64,000 nucleotides of DNA from an uncultured Paracoccaceae bacterium (GTDB taxonomy: Bacteria > Pseudomonadota > Alphaproteobacteria > Rhodobacterales > Rhodobacteraceae). The notes beneath the pieces are model-generated. The model saw nothing but the letters and a program-made list of their open reading frames with translations, was not told the origin of the DNA and searched no databases. Location: positions 277,208 through 341,207 of the forward strand of contig CANNFU010000005.1 in NCBI GenBank assembly GCA_947503965.1. Direction: 5' to 3'. How positions within the stretch are numbered: the first letter of the stretch is position 1; the number at the start of each line of letters is the position of its first letter. Positions 1 through 10,800 of this stretch are shown here, piece after piece. The position numbers were made by a program, and so were the translations under genes.

Positions 1-2
1 TG

Positions 3-86
3 GCCACCAAAGAAGGTTTGCGCAACTACCGTGCCGCCCGGCGTACCGTCAAAAAGAAGGAATCGCGCCTACTGTTCTGGAAGTAA
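3..86 (+). CDS. C-terminal tail of a gene entering from the left edge (unidentified)
   Basis: From base 3 an uninterrupted frame of 27 codons runs to a TAA at 84-86. The peptide is very basic and ends KKKESRLLFWK. Third positions are GC-rich, as in the neighbouring genes, and it would be convergent with the next gene with an 18-base overlap. Nothing in so short a tail identifies a family. It may be the true end of an upstream gene or chance. Confidence 0.3.
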   Translation, partial: ATKEGLRNYRAARRTVKKKESRLLFWK

Positions 87-665
87 GCGCCGCCACTGCG
101 CCCAATCCTCTGGCGTGTCCAGATCCAGACGGGCGCGGTTATCAGCCAAGCGCACCAGACACGTCCGGTCTTTGAGCGGGTTTACAATGGTTTCACCCCC
201 GCCATCACCCCGTAGCTTTGCGAATTCCGGGCGCAGCGATCCATCGAAAATAATCGGATGTCCGGGTTTGCCCGCCGCGGTGGCCCCGCGCCAGATCAGA
301 TGATCGGGCTGGTCGCGGCGCGCCTTGAAAACGCGGTTCAGATCATCGGTTTCCAGCGCCACCAGATCCCCCAACAACAGCATGAAAGCCGGCGCGTCGG
401 GCAATTGCGCCACGGCCCCGCGCATCGTGCCGGACATCCCTTCGCCCGCTTCGGGCACTGTCAGGACGGTGACATCAAGATCGTCAAGCGCGCGGGCCCT
501 TGCGGTATTGTCCGGGGCCAGAGCCACAAAAACCGGATGGCCTGTCCGGAGCGCGCGCCTTGCCAGCAGATGGACGAGCGGTTCGCCCTGCACCTCTTCC
601 AGCAATTTATCCCCACCGCGCATCCGGGCCGAGGCCCCGGCGGCCAGAATCAGGATGGGAATCAT
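69..665 (-). CDS. MobA/MocA-like nucleotidyltransferase
   Basis: The 198-residue protein opens with LILAAGASARMRGGDKLL, the nucleotide-binding signature of MobA-like NTP transferases, which transfer CMP or GMP to a molybdopterin cofactor or load nucleotide sugars. The LLLGDLVAL segment near residue 95 matches the metal-binding Asp region. The length is normal for the family. Its ATG overlaps the stop of the FAD/GcvT gene upstream in an ATGA arrangement, so the two are probably translated together. The cofactor or substrate is not shown by the sequence. Cytosolic. Confidence 0.8.
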   Translation of the reverse strand: MIPILILAAGASARMRGGDKLLEEVQGEPLVHLLARRALRTGHPVFVALAPDNTARARALDDLDVTVLTVPEAGEGMSGTMRGAVAQLPDAPAFMLLLGDLVALETDDLNRVFKARRDQPDHLIWRGATAAGKPGHPIIFDGSLRPEFAKLRGDGGGETIVNPLKDRTCLVRLADNRARLDLDTPEDWAQWRRLLPEQ

Positions 666-3070
666 CCGCGCATCACGGCCCCATCGGGGTCAAAAAGTGG
701 GGTGGTGATCCGCGTTGCCTTGCGCAGCGAACCCATGATTTCGATCTCGGCGGTCAGATCATCTGTCGCATCTTCACGTGGGATCAGGGCGAATGCGATC
801 GACTTGTCAGCATAGTGCGAATAGCCGCCAGAGGTACAAAAACCCTTGACCTTCCCATTGATGAACACCGGCTCATACGCCACGACATCGGCATCTTCGG
901 CGTCGACCTCGAATGTCACAAGTGTGCGGGCAGGGGGCGTGGCGCGCTCTGCCTCGGCCGCGGCGCGTCCAATAAAGTCCGTATTCTTTTTGAAACTGAT
1001 GAAGCGGTCCATACCAGTTTCCGCCGCTGTGTAGTCGGGCGAAAACTCCCGCTGCCATGACCCGAAGAACCGATCAAGCCGCAGCGACATCATCGCACGC
1101 ATCCCGAACGGTGTGATCCCCATGGGCTGACCGGCGTCCCAAAGGGTACGCCAAAGCTGGCGTTGATCGGTTGGGGTGCAGTAGATTTCATAGCCAAGAT
1201 CACCCGTATAGCTGACCCGCTGCACGATGCACGCGACCTGACCCACGGTGATACGCCGCACATCAAGGAACTTGATCGCATCCACATCATCGCGGGTACA
1301 CGTCTTCAGCAGATCACGTGCCTTTGGTCCCGCGATCTGAAACCCCGTGCGCTGGTCCGAGATATTCGTGACATGCGCATCAGGTGATGCGTTCTGTATG
1401 AACCAGCGATGGTGGATTTCCTGTGCGCCATAGCTTGCGGTCAGTTGGAATTCGGTTTCGGACAGGCAAGAGATGGTGAAGTCACCCCAAAGCCGTCCCT
1501 TCGGTGACAACATCGGCGTCAGCGACATGCGTCCGGGTTGCGGGATACGACCGGCCATGACCCGATCAAGCCACGCCCGCGCGCCTGAACCCGTCACGCT
1601 GAATTTGCCGAAATTCTGGACTTCGTTGATGCCAACGCCGCTGCGCACGGCCAATACCTCGCGTCGCGTGGCATTCCATGCGTCCGAGCGGCGGAAGGTT
1701 GGCGTTTCGTAATCAGGGTCGCCGTCCTTGGCAAAGTAGTTGGCAACCTCCAGCCCGAACTGGTGCCCCCACACAGCGCCCAGATTGCTGAAGATGTCGT
1801 ACATTGGTGTGGTGCGATGCGGCCGGGCAGCTGGCAGCTCTTCGTTGGGATAGCTGACCGAGAACCGGTTCTGGTAATTCTCGACCACTTTGGGCCGGGT
1901 ATAGCCCGGCGTGATCCATTTGCCGTAGCGTGCCACGTCAAGTGCTGTGACATCGCGTTCACATTCCCCTTCGATCATCCACTGCGCCAGCATCAGACCG
2001 ACACCACCGCCCTGGCTGAACCCGGCCATAACACCGCAGGCCGACCAGTAGTTCTGGAAACCTGGAACCGGGCCGACCAACGGGTTCCCGTCGGGCGCAA
2101 AGGTGAACGGCCCGTGGATGACCGATTTGACGCCCGCGCTTTCCAGAACGGGAAAGCGTTTATAGGCAAAGGCAATCGAATCTTCGATCTTGTCATAGTC
2201 ATCGGGCAGAAGTTCATGCCCGAAATCCCACGGCGTGCCATCAATAGCCCATGGGCGGCAGGGTTTTTCATAAAATCCGATGCACAGCCCGCGTCCTTCC
2301 TGACGCAGATAGCTTTCCCCACCGGGGTCGATGACATGGGGGTGTTCGCTGTCCCGGTTATGGATTTCCGGGATGTCATCCGTCACAAGATACTGGTGTT
2401 CCATTGGGTGCAGCGGCACGTAAATTCCCGCCATCGCGGCGACTTCGCGCGCCCAAAGACCGCCTGCGTTGACGACATGTTCGGCATGGATTGTGCCCTT
2501 TTCGGTGACAACATCCCATGTGCCGTCAGGGCGGGGGTTGGTTTCGACCACCTTGCAATGGGTTTCGATCGTGGCGCCTCCCATGCGTGCGGCCTTGGCA
2601 TAGGCATGGGTCGTGCCCGACGGATCAAGATGCCCGTCAAGCGGGTCGTAAAGCGCGCCGACAATCCCATCAAGATTGGTGATCGGGGCGAGTTTGCCAA
2701 TCTCCTCTGGCCCCAGGATTTCAGTATCAAGCCCCATATAGCGGTGCTTGGCCCGTTCGGCGACCAGCATATCGAACCGGTCCTGGTTGTCGGCCAACGT
2801 CACCCCGCCGGAATGGTGCAGACCGCAGGACATGCCTGTGATTTCTTCCAACTCCTTGTACAGCCTGATGGTGTAGCCCTGCAGCGCGGCCATATTCGTG
2901 TCGCCGTTCAGCGTGTGGAACCCACCGGCGGCGTGCCAGGTCGACCCGGATGTCAGGTCGGACCGCTCAATCAGCATCACATCGGACCAGCCCAGCTTGG
3001 TCAGATGATAAAGGACAGAAGCGCCGACAACGCCGCCTCCGATGACTGCTACGCGGGTGGTGCTTTGCAT
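662..3070 (-). CDS. FAD-dependent oxidoreductase/GcvT-domain protein (dimethylglycine or sarcosine dehydrogenase family)
   Basis: The 802-residue protein has an FAD Rossmann motif (VAVIGGGVVGAS, residues 7-18) in a D-amino-acid-oxidase fold to about residue 365. A short FAO-M linker and GcvT plus GcvT C-terminal folate-binding domains follow, from about 430 to 795. This is the architecture of dimethylglycine, sarcosine and related N-demethylases, which oxidise an N-methyl group and pass the one-carbon unit to tetrahydrofolate. Roseobacters carry many paralogues, so the exact substrate is open. It is the first gene of a two-gene unit, overlapping the MobA-like gene by 4 bases. One-carbon output would connect with the glycine cleavage genes farther on. 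Confidence 0.85.
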   Translation of the reverse strand: MQSTTRVAVIGGGVVGASVLYHLTKLGWSDVMLIERSDLTSGSTWHAAGGFHTLNGDTNMAALQGYTIRLYKELEEITGMSCGLHHSGGVTLADNQDRFDMLVAERAKHRYMGLDTEILGPEEIGKLAPITNLDGIVGALYDPLDGHLDPSGTTHAYAKAARMGGATIETHCKVVETNPRPDGTWDVVTEKGTIHAEHVVNAGGLWAREVAAMAGIYVPLHPMEHQYLVTDDIPEIHNRDSEHPHVIDPGGESYLRQEGRGLCIGFYEKPCRPWAIDGTPWDFGHELLPDDYDKIEDSIAFAYKRFPVLESAGVKSVIHGPFTFAPDGNPLVGPVPGFQNYWSACGVMAGFSQGGGVGLMLAQWMIEGECERDVTALDVARYGKWITPGYTRPKVVENYQNRFSVSYPNEELPAARPHRTTPMYDIFSNLGAVWGHQFGLEVANYFAKDGDPDYETPTFRRSDAWNATRREVLAVRSGVGINEVQNFGKFSVTGSGARAWLDRVMAGRIPQPGRMSLTPMLSPKGRLWGDFTISCLSETEFQLTASYGAQEIHHRWFIQNASPDAHVTNISDQRTGFQIAGPKARDLLKTCTRDDVDAIKFLDVRRITVGQVACIVQRVSYTGDLGYEIYCTPTDQRQLWRTLWDAGQPMGITPFGMRAMMSLRLDRFFGSWQREFSPDYTAAETGMDRFISFKKNTDFIGRAAAEAERATPPARTLVTFEVDAEDADVVAYEPVFINGKVKGFCTSGGYSHYADKSIAFALIPREDATDDLTAEIEIMGSLRKATRITTPLFDPDGAVMRG

Positions 3071-3175
3071 CAGGTCGTCTCCAGTTTCCTGGGGCCTAAC
3101 ATGGCGGCGGCAAAGCGGATTGCCCTGTCACCGCGCGACATTTGATGTCGCAAATGCGCGCGGTGGATAAAGTCT

Positions 3176-3733
3176 TTAGGGAATTATCCGCGTGTATTTG
3201 GTGCCTTCCAAAGTGGCGCCCAGACGCAGACCGGTTTGGCCGAATACAACGGCAATCACCGGCGACAATGACGTTGTCGTTTCAGCACGCAACATTTCGC
3301 TTTGGCTATTGACCGCATATTCAATATCGGCACCTGCCGCCCAACCGGGGGATTGCCGGAACTCCAGCAACGCTTCGGATGTCATGAAGAACAGAACATG
3401 GCTGAACTGTTGTGCGCCAACTTGCAAACCTGCGCTGCCTGATGCTGCAGAATAATAATCGACTGTCGATTCCCCGACGCGCAATGCGCCGCGGCCATAG
3501 GACCCGCCCAGACCAAGCCCGACCTCTGTAATCAGGGGCATGACCAACACACCCGCGGCCCGGTTCGATAGGTCGCGTGTGCCGGGATAGGCTCTGAACA
3601 TCTCATCCAGTGTGTTATCAACGCGCGCGTCGATTGTGGCGGCCCCGCCGCTGCCAATACCATTGCCGCATGCCGCAAGTGTAGATGCCGCAAGCGCAGC
3701 GAACGCGAAGCCGCGTCTGGAATAATTTTGCAT
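3176..3733 (-). CDS. SYLF-domain (Ysc84-like) lipoprotein
   Basis: This 185-residue protein has an N-terminal signal with an arginine pair and an LAAC lipobox around residue 22, so it should be a lipid-anchored envelope protein. The remainder (GVLVMPLITEVGLGLGGSYG, then VGAQQFSHVLFFMT and a C-terminal GLRLGATLEG) matches the SYLF or Ysc84 lipid-binding fold. Bacterial members are common, but their role is poorly defined. It stands alone between the FAD/GcvT gene and a chemoreceptor, with about 100 bases upstream of the former's start and 174 bases after the latter's stop. Confidence 0.8.
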   Translation of the reverse strand: MQNYSRRGFAFAALAASTLAACGNGIGSGGAATIDARVDNTLDEMFRAYPGTRDLSNRAAGVLVMPLITEVGLGLGGSYGRGALRVGESTVDYYSAASGSAGLQVGAQQFSHVLFFMTSEALLEFRQSPGWAAGADIEYAVNSQSEMLRAETTTSLSPVIAVVFGQTGLRLGATLEGTKYTRIIP

Positions 3734-3907
3734 GGTTTACCGCCTTATATGCCTGTGATGAAGACGTTTACCGTCTTTTATGTCAGGCAGTATAAGCAAA
3801 CACAGATTATCTGTCACGCCAAAGCTTTCTTTGACGTGGTCCATGGAAATCACCGATCGTTGGGCGACTTGCGGTTGCTGGGGGATTATTGACTTAAGAG
3901 TACCCTG

Positions 3908-6037
3908 TCATGACGCCAGCGCCCGCTGGAATGAAGCCTCAAAAGGCAGATCATGACCCGTATCGCGGACGGACAGTTCGAATTGCTGTACAAGATGGGC
4001 AAGTTTCTTGGCCTGTTCGGCGATGCCGCTGCTTTGCACGTTCGACTGTTCCACCATGCTCGCGTTTTGCTGTGTGACGCGGTCCAATTGGCTGACACCG
4101 ATGTTGATCTCGGATATGCCGTTGGCCTGTTCAACCGCAATTGAAGCGATGGACGCCACCAAATCGGTAATTTCTTCGACCCGACGGATGATGTCATTCA
4201 GCGCGTCCCCGGCACCCACCACAAGGGTTGTGCCTTCGCCAACATGCCGCACGCTGTTCGTGATCAGATCCGAGACTTGTTGGGCCGCTTCCGATGATCG
4301 CTGGGCCAATGCGCGCACTTCCGAGGCGACGACAGCAAAACCGCGCCCATGTTCACCTGCTCGTGCGGCCTCAACGCCGGCGTTCAGAGCCAAAAGATTG
4401 GTTTGAAATGCGATATCTGCGATGAGACTGGTGATATTGGAAATCTCGGTCGAGGAGGTTTCGATCTTGCGCATGGCCGCCACGGCCTCTTCGACAACTT
4501 TTCCGCTTTGCTTGGCCTGCTTGTGTGCAAGACTGACGGTTGTTTCAACCTCCTTTGCCTTTTCGGCAGAGGATTTGACGCTGGAGGTCAGTTGATCCAG
4601 TGCCGCTGCCGTTTCTTCCAACGTAGCCGCTTGGTTTTCTGTCCGATTTGACATATCAGAGCTGGCAGACCTGATCGCGTCAGCCGTACCGTCAATTTCG
4701 CGGGACGCCGCCGTCACACTGCCGATTGCTGTTTCAAGATTGCTCATCGCTGCGTTAAAATCATGGCGCAATCTTTCATATTCCTCGGGAAACTCCTGAT
4801 CGACCCGTGCGCGCAGATTGCCAGCGGCAAGACCTTCAAGTGCCACGGACAGCACATCGACGACTCGTTGTTGTTCTATTTTGTCCTGCTCTTGTTTTGC
4901 AGCAAGCTGGCGGCGACTGATATCTGCATCGCGGAATACTTCCAACGACCGGGCCATGCGCCCCAACTCGGTTTGGTACTTGCCTCCGGTAATCGTAATG
5001 TTCGTATTGCCTTGCGCCAAGTCTTCGGTTGTTGCCGCAAGCGCGGCAAGCGGGCGCGCGATCCATTGGCCAACCAGCCATGCAACGGCAAGCGAAATCA
5101 GCACCGCAACGGCACCAAAAATCGGTGTTGCGGCACTCATGCGATCAACAAGAACTTGTCCTTGCGGTCCAAGTTCGTCCTGAATGGCCACGATGTTTTC
5201 AACGGACGCTTCCAACTGATCCTGCATCCTCGGCCCGATACCGTCGAGCGTTTGCGTCCGGGTCAATGCAAGCTGTGCGACCGTGCGCAGCAGAATGTCC
5301 ACTTGCTGGTTAAAGTTGGCAAAGTTGGCCTGAACTGACGCCAACTGCTCTTTGGCCGTTTCATAATCCGGCGCAGTGCCCCGCCCATCAAGATAGGTCT
5401 GAAGATCGATCGCCGCGCCATTTATCGTTGCCAAATGCTGCTCTAGTTCTTCGATCAACTGTTGGTCTTCAAAAAACAAATAGTCCTGCAGCGACAAACG
5501 CGCCAAAAGAACGCTTTCGATCATGCGCCCGGACAGAAGGGTCAATTCGCTGTCGCCGCGTTGATATGCGAACTCCTCCAGCGCGTGGAGCGATGCCCTT
5601 ATCGTCTTCCCGCTTTCGATTGCCGCGGTCTTTGCGGCAAGTTCCTCAGCGGACAAGCGAGCGTATCTGTCGAAGCCGTCCAGATATTGGGATGAGAGTT
5701 CTGCAATCTGCGTGACAGTCTGCTGCACTTCCGGATTGCTTGCGAAAACATCCAGATTGCGCGCCTCCGACCTGATTTCTGCGATGTTGGAACGAACTTC
5801 GTCGGCATTCGCTAGCGACGCTTCCAGCCGGTATTTAAACGCGGCAACCCGTGCTTCAAACAAGTCTTCGACGAAATTGTTGATGGCAATCGTCTGTTTG
5901 GCGGTGGCGCGATACGAATTGTAAGTTTCGCCCAGCGATCGCACGGCCAGAAAAGAAGATCCGGCCAGGACGATCAGCAATATGACCATCACCATTGACC
6001 CCAGACTGACCCGCGCCTTGATTGAAAACCGCTGCAT
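3908..6037 (-). CDS. Methyl-accepting chemotaxis protein
   Basis: The 709-residue transmembrane chemoreceptor has TM1 near residues 12-32, a long helical periplasmic domain, TM2 near 300-325, a HAMP linker ([19 protein letters not shown]) and a cytoplasmic signalling coiled coil. The hairpin tip contains [20 protein letters not shown], the conserved CheA/CheW contact. There is no CheR-binding pentapeptide at the C-terminus. A start six codons farther upstream is open, but I prefer the ATG at 6037, which has GAGAGG five bases before it. No other che gene is in the window. The ligand is unknown. Confidence 0.9.
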   Translation of the reverse strand: MQRFSIKARVSLGSMVMVILLIVLAGSSFLAVRSLGETYNSYRATAKQTIAINNFVEDLFEARVAAFKYRLEASLANADEVRSNIAEIRSEARNLDVFASNPEVQQTVTQIAELSSQYLDGFDRYARLSAEELAAKTAAIESGKTIRASLHALEEFAYQRGDSELTLLSGRMIESVLLARLSLQDYLFFEDQQLIEELEQHLATINGAAIDLQTYLDGRGTAPDYETAKEQLASVQANFANFNQQVDILLRTVAQLALTRTQTLDGIGPRMQDQLEASVENIVAIQDELGPQGQVLVDRMSAATPIFGAVAVLISLAVAWLVGQWIARPLAALAATTEDLAQGNTNITITGGKYQTELGRMARSLEVFRDADISRRQLAAKQEQDKIEQQRVVDVLSVALEGLAAGNLRARVDQEFPEEYERLRHDFNAAMSNLETAIGSVTAASREIDGTADAIRSASSDMSNRTENQAATLEETAAALDQLTSSVKSSAEKAKEVETTVSLAHKQAKQSGKVVEEAVAAMRKIETSSTEISNITSLIADIAFQTNLLALNAGVEAARAGEHGRGFAVVASEVRALAQRSSEAAQQVSDLITNSVRHVGEGTTLVVGAGDALNDIIRRVEEITDLVASIASIAVEQANGISEINIGVSQLDRVTQQNASMVEQSNVQSSGIAEQAKKLAHLVQQFELSVRDTGHDLPFEASFQRALAS

Positions 6038-6140
6038 TTCGACCTCTCGATACATCCGAGAAGTCTGCTAAGACTAATTTCCTAATACTGTCCTTACGCC
6101 ATCACATTAAACACAAGATGGTTAATTGAACCGGGGCCAA

Positions 6141-7139
6141 TCAGCCGCCCAGCATTTTTGCGGCGCGCGGTGCGAAATAGGTCAGGATGCCGTCACATCC
6201 GGCCCGTTTGAACGCAAGCAGACTTTCCATCATCACCTTGTCCCCGTCCAGCCAGCCATTGGCGGCCGCAGCTTGCAGCATCGCGTATTCACCGCTGACC
6301 TGATAGGCATAGGTCGGCAAACCAAAGCTGTCTTTCACCCGGCGACAGATATCGAGATAGGGCATGCCGGGTTTGACCATGATCATATCCGCGCCCTCGC
6401 GCAGATCGCGTTCGACGAGGCGCAGCGCCTCGTCCGAATTACCGGGGTCCATCTGATAGGTCTTCTTGTCGCCCGTCAGCGCGGACGATGCCCCAACCGC
6501 ATCCCGGAACGGTCCGTAAAAGGCGCTTGCATATTTGGCGGTATAGCTGAGGATCGCGACATTCTGGTGCCCCTCCGCCTCTAGCGCGGTACGGATCGCG
6601 CCGATCCGGCCATCCATCATATCGGACGGGCCCAGGATATCCGCCCCAGCCTCTGCCTGCGCGAGCGCCATTTTGACCAGCGCCGCGACCGTGCGGTCAT
6701 TGACGATTTCGCCATCCTCGACAAAGCCGTCATGGCCATTGATGTTGTAGGGATCCAGCGCGATATCGGTCATGATGGCGATGTCAGGGGCTGCCTCCTT
6801 GATCGCGCGAATGGCCTGATTGGTCAGGTTTTCGGGGTCCCATGCCATCGCACAATCTTCGGTGCGCGCTTCCATCCCGGTATAGGGAAAAATGCAGATC
6901 GCAGGGATACCCAGCGATTGCGCCTCAACCGCCGCCTTGGCCACACGGTCCACCGTGCGTCGTACGACGCCCGGCATGGAGGCAACGGGCGTTTCATCAT
7001 CCGTTCCATCCATCACAAAGATCGGCCAGATCAGATCATCAACCGTCAGCGTATTCTGGCGGGCAAGTGCGCGCATGGCGGGTGATTTGCGCATGCGCCG
7101 CAGCCGTGTTGCCGGGTAGGGGGCAAGGGTTGGTTTCAT
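6141..7139 (-). CDS. hemB: Delta-aminolevulinic acid dehydratase (porphobilinogen synthase)
   Basis: HemB condenses two 5-aminolevulinate molecules to porphobilinogen in tetrapyrrole synthesis. The 332-residue product carries both active-site lysines (TAKYASAFYGP, about K202, and MVKPGMPYL, about K256). The zinc-cysteine segment is replaced by TDIALDPYNINGHDG, the Mg/K-dependent type usual in alphaproteobacteria. The start is set at the ATG at 7139, with GGAAGG upstream. A start nine codons earlier has no ribosome site and would lie inside an inverted repeat. Cytosolic, apparently monocistronic. Confidence 0.95.
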   Translation of the reverse strand: MKPTLAPYPATRLRRMRKSPAMRALARQNTLTVDDLIWPIFVMDGTDDETPVASMPGVVRRTVDRVAKAAVEAQSLGIPAICIFPYTGMEARTEDCAMAWDPENLTNQAIRAIKEAAPDIAIMTDIALDPYNINGHDGFVEDGEIVNDRTVAALVKMALAQAEAGADILGPSDMMDGRIGAIRTALEAEGHQNVAILSYTAKYASAFYGPFRDAVGASSALTGDKKTYQMDPGNSDEALRLVERDLREGADMIMVKPGMPYLDICRRVKDSFGLPTYAYQVSGEYAMLQAAAANGWLDGDKVMMESLLAFKRAGCDGILTYFAPRAAKMLGG

Positions 7140-7152
7140 CTTACATCGCCTT

Positions 7153-7171
7153 CCAAGATCCGGCATCTTGG
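7153..7171 (-). promoter_or_regulatory. Inverted repeat just upstream of hemB
   Basis: A perfect 7-base inverted repeat, CCAAGAT-N5-ATCTTGG, lies 14 bases before the hemB start. On the hemB strand the right arm runs straight into the ribosome-binding GGAAGG. It could be an operator or a leader hairpin that limits ribosome access. Function inferred only. Confidence 0.35.
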
Positions 7172-7261
7172 TCGCACGGATCTTGCCGCATCACAAGACT
7201 GGGCAATGCAGTTCGGGGACGCTAGGTTCCGCACATCACCAACGAATGACGGGACCGCATT

Positions 7262-7795
7262 TTGCCTGTGACCGAAACGATCCTAGAAATCATCGACCTG
7301 CATACGTTTTCGAACATCTGGTATTGGCTTGCGGTGGCTGTCACCTGGGCTGTGGTCAGTCATTGGGTTCTGGGGGTGCCGTTCGATCTGATCATTCGCG
7401 CCCGCCGCGCAACACCACAAGCACTGGATGATCTTGAGAAACTGGTGGATTTCCACGTACGGCGGTTCATCATGATCGAAGATTTCGCGGGTACGCCGAT
7501 TATTGCCCTCGCCGCGTTTGTTTTGACCGCATTGGCAGTCTTCGGCTTTTACTACGATGTCGAAATCGCCCAAGGCATCTTTCTGATCGGTTTTCCGCTG
7601 ACCATCGTCGGGGCAATTTGCCAACGTGCCTGTCACAAATATCAAACCAATCCACCCACCCGCGAGGACCTGCCCGCAGAGCTGTTGCGGCTTCGGGTGA
7701 TGATCCAGATCGTCGCCATGATCGCGATCTTCGTGACGGCGTTTTACGGGATGTATTACAACCTGTCGGTGCCGGACCCGTTTTTCCCCGGTTGA
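7262..7795 (+). CDS. Small multi-pass membrane protein ('component of SufBCD complex' type)
   Basis: This 177-residue protein has about four hydrophobic segments (near residues 18-38, 78-98, 100-115 and 145-165). Its FSNIWYWLAVAVTWAVVSHWVLGVP start resembles a Rhodobacterales-specific protein often annotated as a SufBCD complex component. That name has no visible support here, because no suf gene is nearby. The frame begins with TTG at 7262; GTG at 7268 is an equally possible start. It lies just upstream of mfd and divergent from hemB. Confidence 0.7.
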   Translation: MPVTETILEIIDLHTFSNIWYWLAVAVTWAVVSHWVLGVPFDLIIRARRATPQALDDLEKLVDFHVRRFIMIEDFAGTPIIALAAFVLTALAVFGFYYDVEIAQGIFLIGFPLTIVGAICQRACHKYQTNPPTREDLPAELLRLRVMIQIVAMIAIFVTAFYGMYYNLSVPDPFFPG

Positions 7796-7826
7796 CACCG
7801 CGTCGTCGCGCGGTAGGTCACCGCAC

Positions 7827-10800
7827 ATGTCTCAACCTCGTCACATCACCGTCAGCGGCGCACCGGAAGGCTACGATGCCCAGCTGATCCTGCACGAATT
7901 GGACAAGGGCCAGCCGGTCGTTCACATCGCGCGCGATGACAAGCGTCTTGCCGCGATGCAGTCCGCGTTGCAGTTCTTTGCGCCCGACCTGCCCGTATTT
8001 GTCTTTCCGGCCTGGGATTGCCTGCCGTATGACCGCGTGTCGCCGAACGCCGATGTTTCAGCCGCGCGCATGGCGACTTTGGCGGCGTTGGTGCATGGGA
8101 TGCCCGCGCGGTTCGTATTGCTCACCTCCCTTTCAGCCGCGACACAGCGCGTGCTGGCGCGCACGCTTTTGCGTGAGGCGGCATTTACCGCAACCGTGGG
8201 CGACCGCATTGACGAAGCTGCATTGCGTCACTTTCTGATCCGTATGGGGTTCACCCAAAGCCCGACAGTGATGGAACCGGGCGATTATGCGGTGCGTGGC
8301 GGGATCATTGATATCTTTCCACCCGGGCAAAGCGGCCCCGTGCGTCTTGATCTGTTTGGTGATGTGCTTGACGGCGCGCGCCGGTTCGATCCGGCAACGC
8401 AGCGAACAATCGAAAAACTGACCGAGATTGAACTGGCGCCGGTGTCAGAGGTAATCTTGGATGAGGCGGCAATCACCCGGTTTCGACAGAATTATCGGAT
8501 CGAATTCGGGGCTGCCGGAACGGATGATCGGCTTTATGAAGCCGTCAGCGCGGGGCGCAAACATGCCGGGGTTGAACACTGGTTAGGCTTTTTCCAGGAC
8601 GATCTGGAAACTCTGTTTGATTACTTGCCAAAGGCCACCGTTACGCTGGATGATCAGATCGGGCCGTCCCGGATCGCAAGATGGGACAGTATCCGCGACC
8701 AATATGAAACGCGCATGCACGCCCTGTCGCAAAAGGGTCGGATGGATAGCGTTTATAAACCCGCCCCACCACAATTGCTTTATCTTGATGATGCCGCTTG
8801 GGATGTGGCGGTCGCAGACCACCGCGTGTTGCAATTCTCGCCGCTCAAGCAGGCCACCGGGCCCGGCGTAACTGATGCAGGCGGGCGCATCGGTCGTGAC
8901 TTTGCGCCGGAGCGTCAGCAGGAACACATCAGCCTTTTCAAGAGCTTGGCGGATCATGTGAACGCGCGATTGCAAAGCGGGCCGGTCGTGATTGCTTCTT
9001 ACTCTGAAGGGGCGCGCGAGCGTCTGGAAGGTTTGATCGAAGACGAAGGCGTGTCCGAGGCGATATTGGTCACTGACTTTACGCGGGTGGGCAAACGCGG
9101 GCTTCATCTGGCTGTCTGGCCCTTGGACCACGGGTTTGAAGTGCCCGGTTTGACAGTGATCTCCGAACAGGATGTTCTGGGCGATCGCCTGATCCGGCAG
9201 ACGAAACGCAAGCGCCGCGCTGAGAACTTTCTGTCTGAGGCCAATAGTTTATCGCCCGGTGATCTGGTGGTGCATGTGGATCACGGTGTCGGGCGCTTCA
9301 AGGGTATGGAGGTGGTCACCGCATTGGGTGCGGCTCATGAATGCCTGCTGCTGGAATATGCCGAGGATTCAAAGCTGTATCTGCCAGTCGAGAATATCGA
9401 GCTGCTGTCGAAATATGGCCATGAAACCGGGCTGCTGGATAAGCTCGGAGGTGGTGCATGGCAGGCAAAGAAAGCCAAGCTGAAGGAGCGGATACGCCAG
9501 ATTGCAGAGCGGCTGATCCGGGTTGCGGCAGAGCGGGAATTGCGCACAGCCCCCGCGCTTGACCCGCCAGATAGCCTTTGGGATCAGTTCCTTGCGCGCT
9601 TTCCTTACGTGGAAACCGATGACCAACTGGCCGCAATTGATGACGTGCTGGCTGATCTGAGCGCGGGCAAGCCGATGGATCGGTTGATTTGCGGCGATGT
9701 AGGTTTCGGCAAGACCGAGGTCGCTATTCGCGCGGCCTTTGTTGCAGCCTTGTCGGGTGTGCAGGTCGCGATCATTGCACCCACAACGTTGCTGGCGCGG
9801 CAGCATTATCAGAACTTCGCAGAGCGGTTTCGGGGCTTTCCGGTCAATGTCCGGCCCTTGTCGCGGTTCGTCTCGGCGAAGGATGCAGCAGCGACCCGCG
9901 ATGGGATCACGAAGGGGACTGTCGACATCGTCGTAGGCACCCATGCTCTCTTGGCGAAAGGCGTCCGCTTCAAGAACCTCGGCCTGTTAGTGATTGATGA
10001 AGAACAGAAATTCGGGGTTCAGCATAAAGAGCGTCTGAAGCAGTTGCGCACCGATGTGCATGTGCTGACGCTGACCGCCACGCCGATCCCGCGGACCTTG
10101 CAACTGTCGCTATCCGGTGTGCGTGATCTGTCGATCATCGGCACGCCCCCGATCGACCGGCTGGCGATCCGCACCTATGTCAGCGAGTTCGATACGATCA
10201 CCGTGCGCGAGGCGCTATTGCGCGAGCATTATCGCGGAGGTCAGTCGTTCCTTGTCGTACCGCGCATCGCCGATATGCCGGAGATGGAGACGTTTCTGCG
10301 CGATCAGGTGCCGGAGGTCAGCTACATCACCGCAACCGGGCAGATGGCGGCCGGTGAGTTGGATGACCGCATGAATGCCTTTTATGATGGTAAATACGAT
10401 GTGCTGCTGGCGACGACGATTGTGGAATCAGGGTTGGATATTCCAACCGCCAACACGATGATTGTCTGGCGGGCCGACATGTTCGGGCTGAGCCAGCTGT
10501 ACCAGATTAGGGGCAGGGTGGGCCGGTCAAAGACGCGGGCCTATGCCTATCTGACCACCAAGCCGCGCCAGAAGCTGACCGACACGGCCCAGAAACGCCT
10601 GCGCGTGCTGGGGTCGATTGATACGCTGGGGGCAGGCTTCACGCTGGCCTCGCAGGATCTGGACATTAGAGGCGCGGGGAACCTCTTGGGCGAGGAACAG
10701 TCGGGCCAGATGCGCGAAGTGGGCTATGAGCTGTATCAGCAGATGCTCGAAGACCAGATCGCGGCGATAAAGTCGGGCGCGGCAGAGGGGATAATTGATG

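Noticed and set aside
1763..3145. A 460-codon open frame opposite the FAD/GcvT gene
   Set aside because: It is antisense to a gene with clear motifs along its whole length; the product has no family signal and reflects GC-rich third positions.
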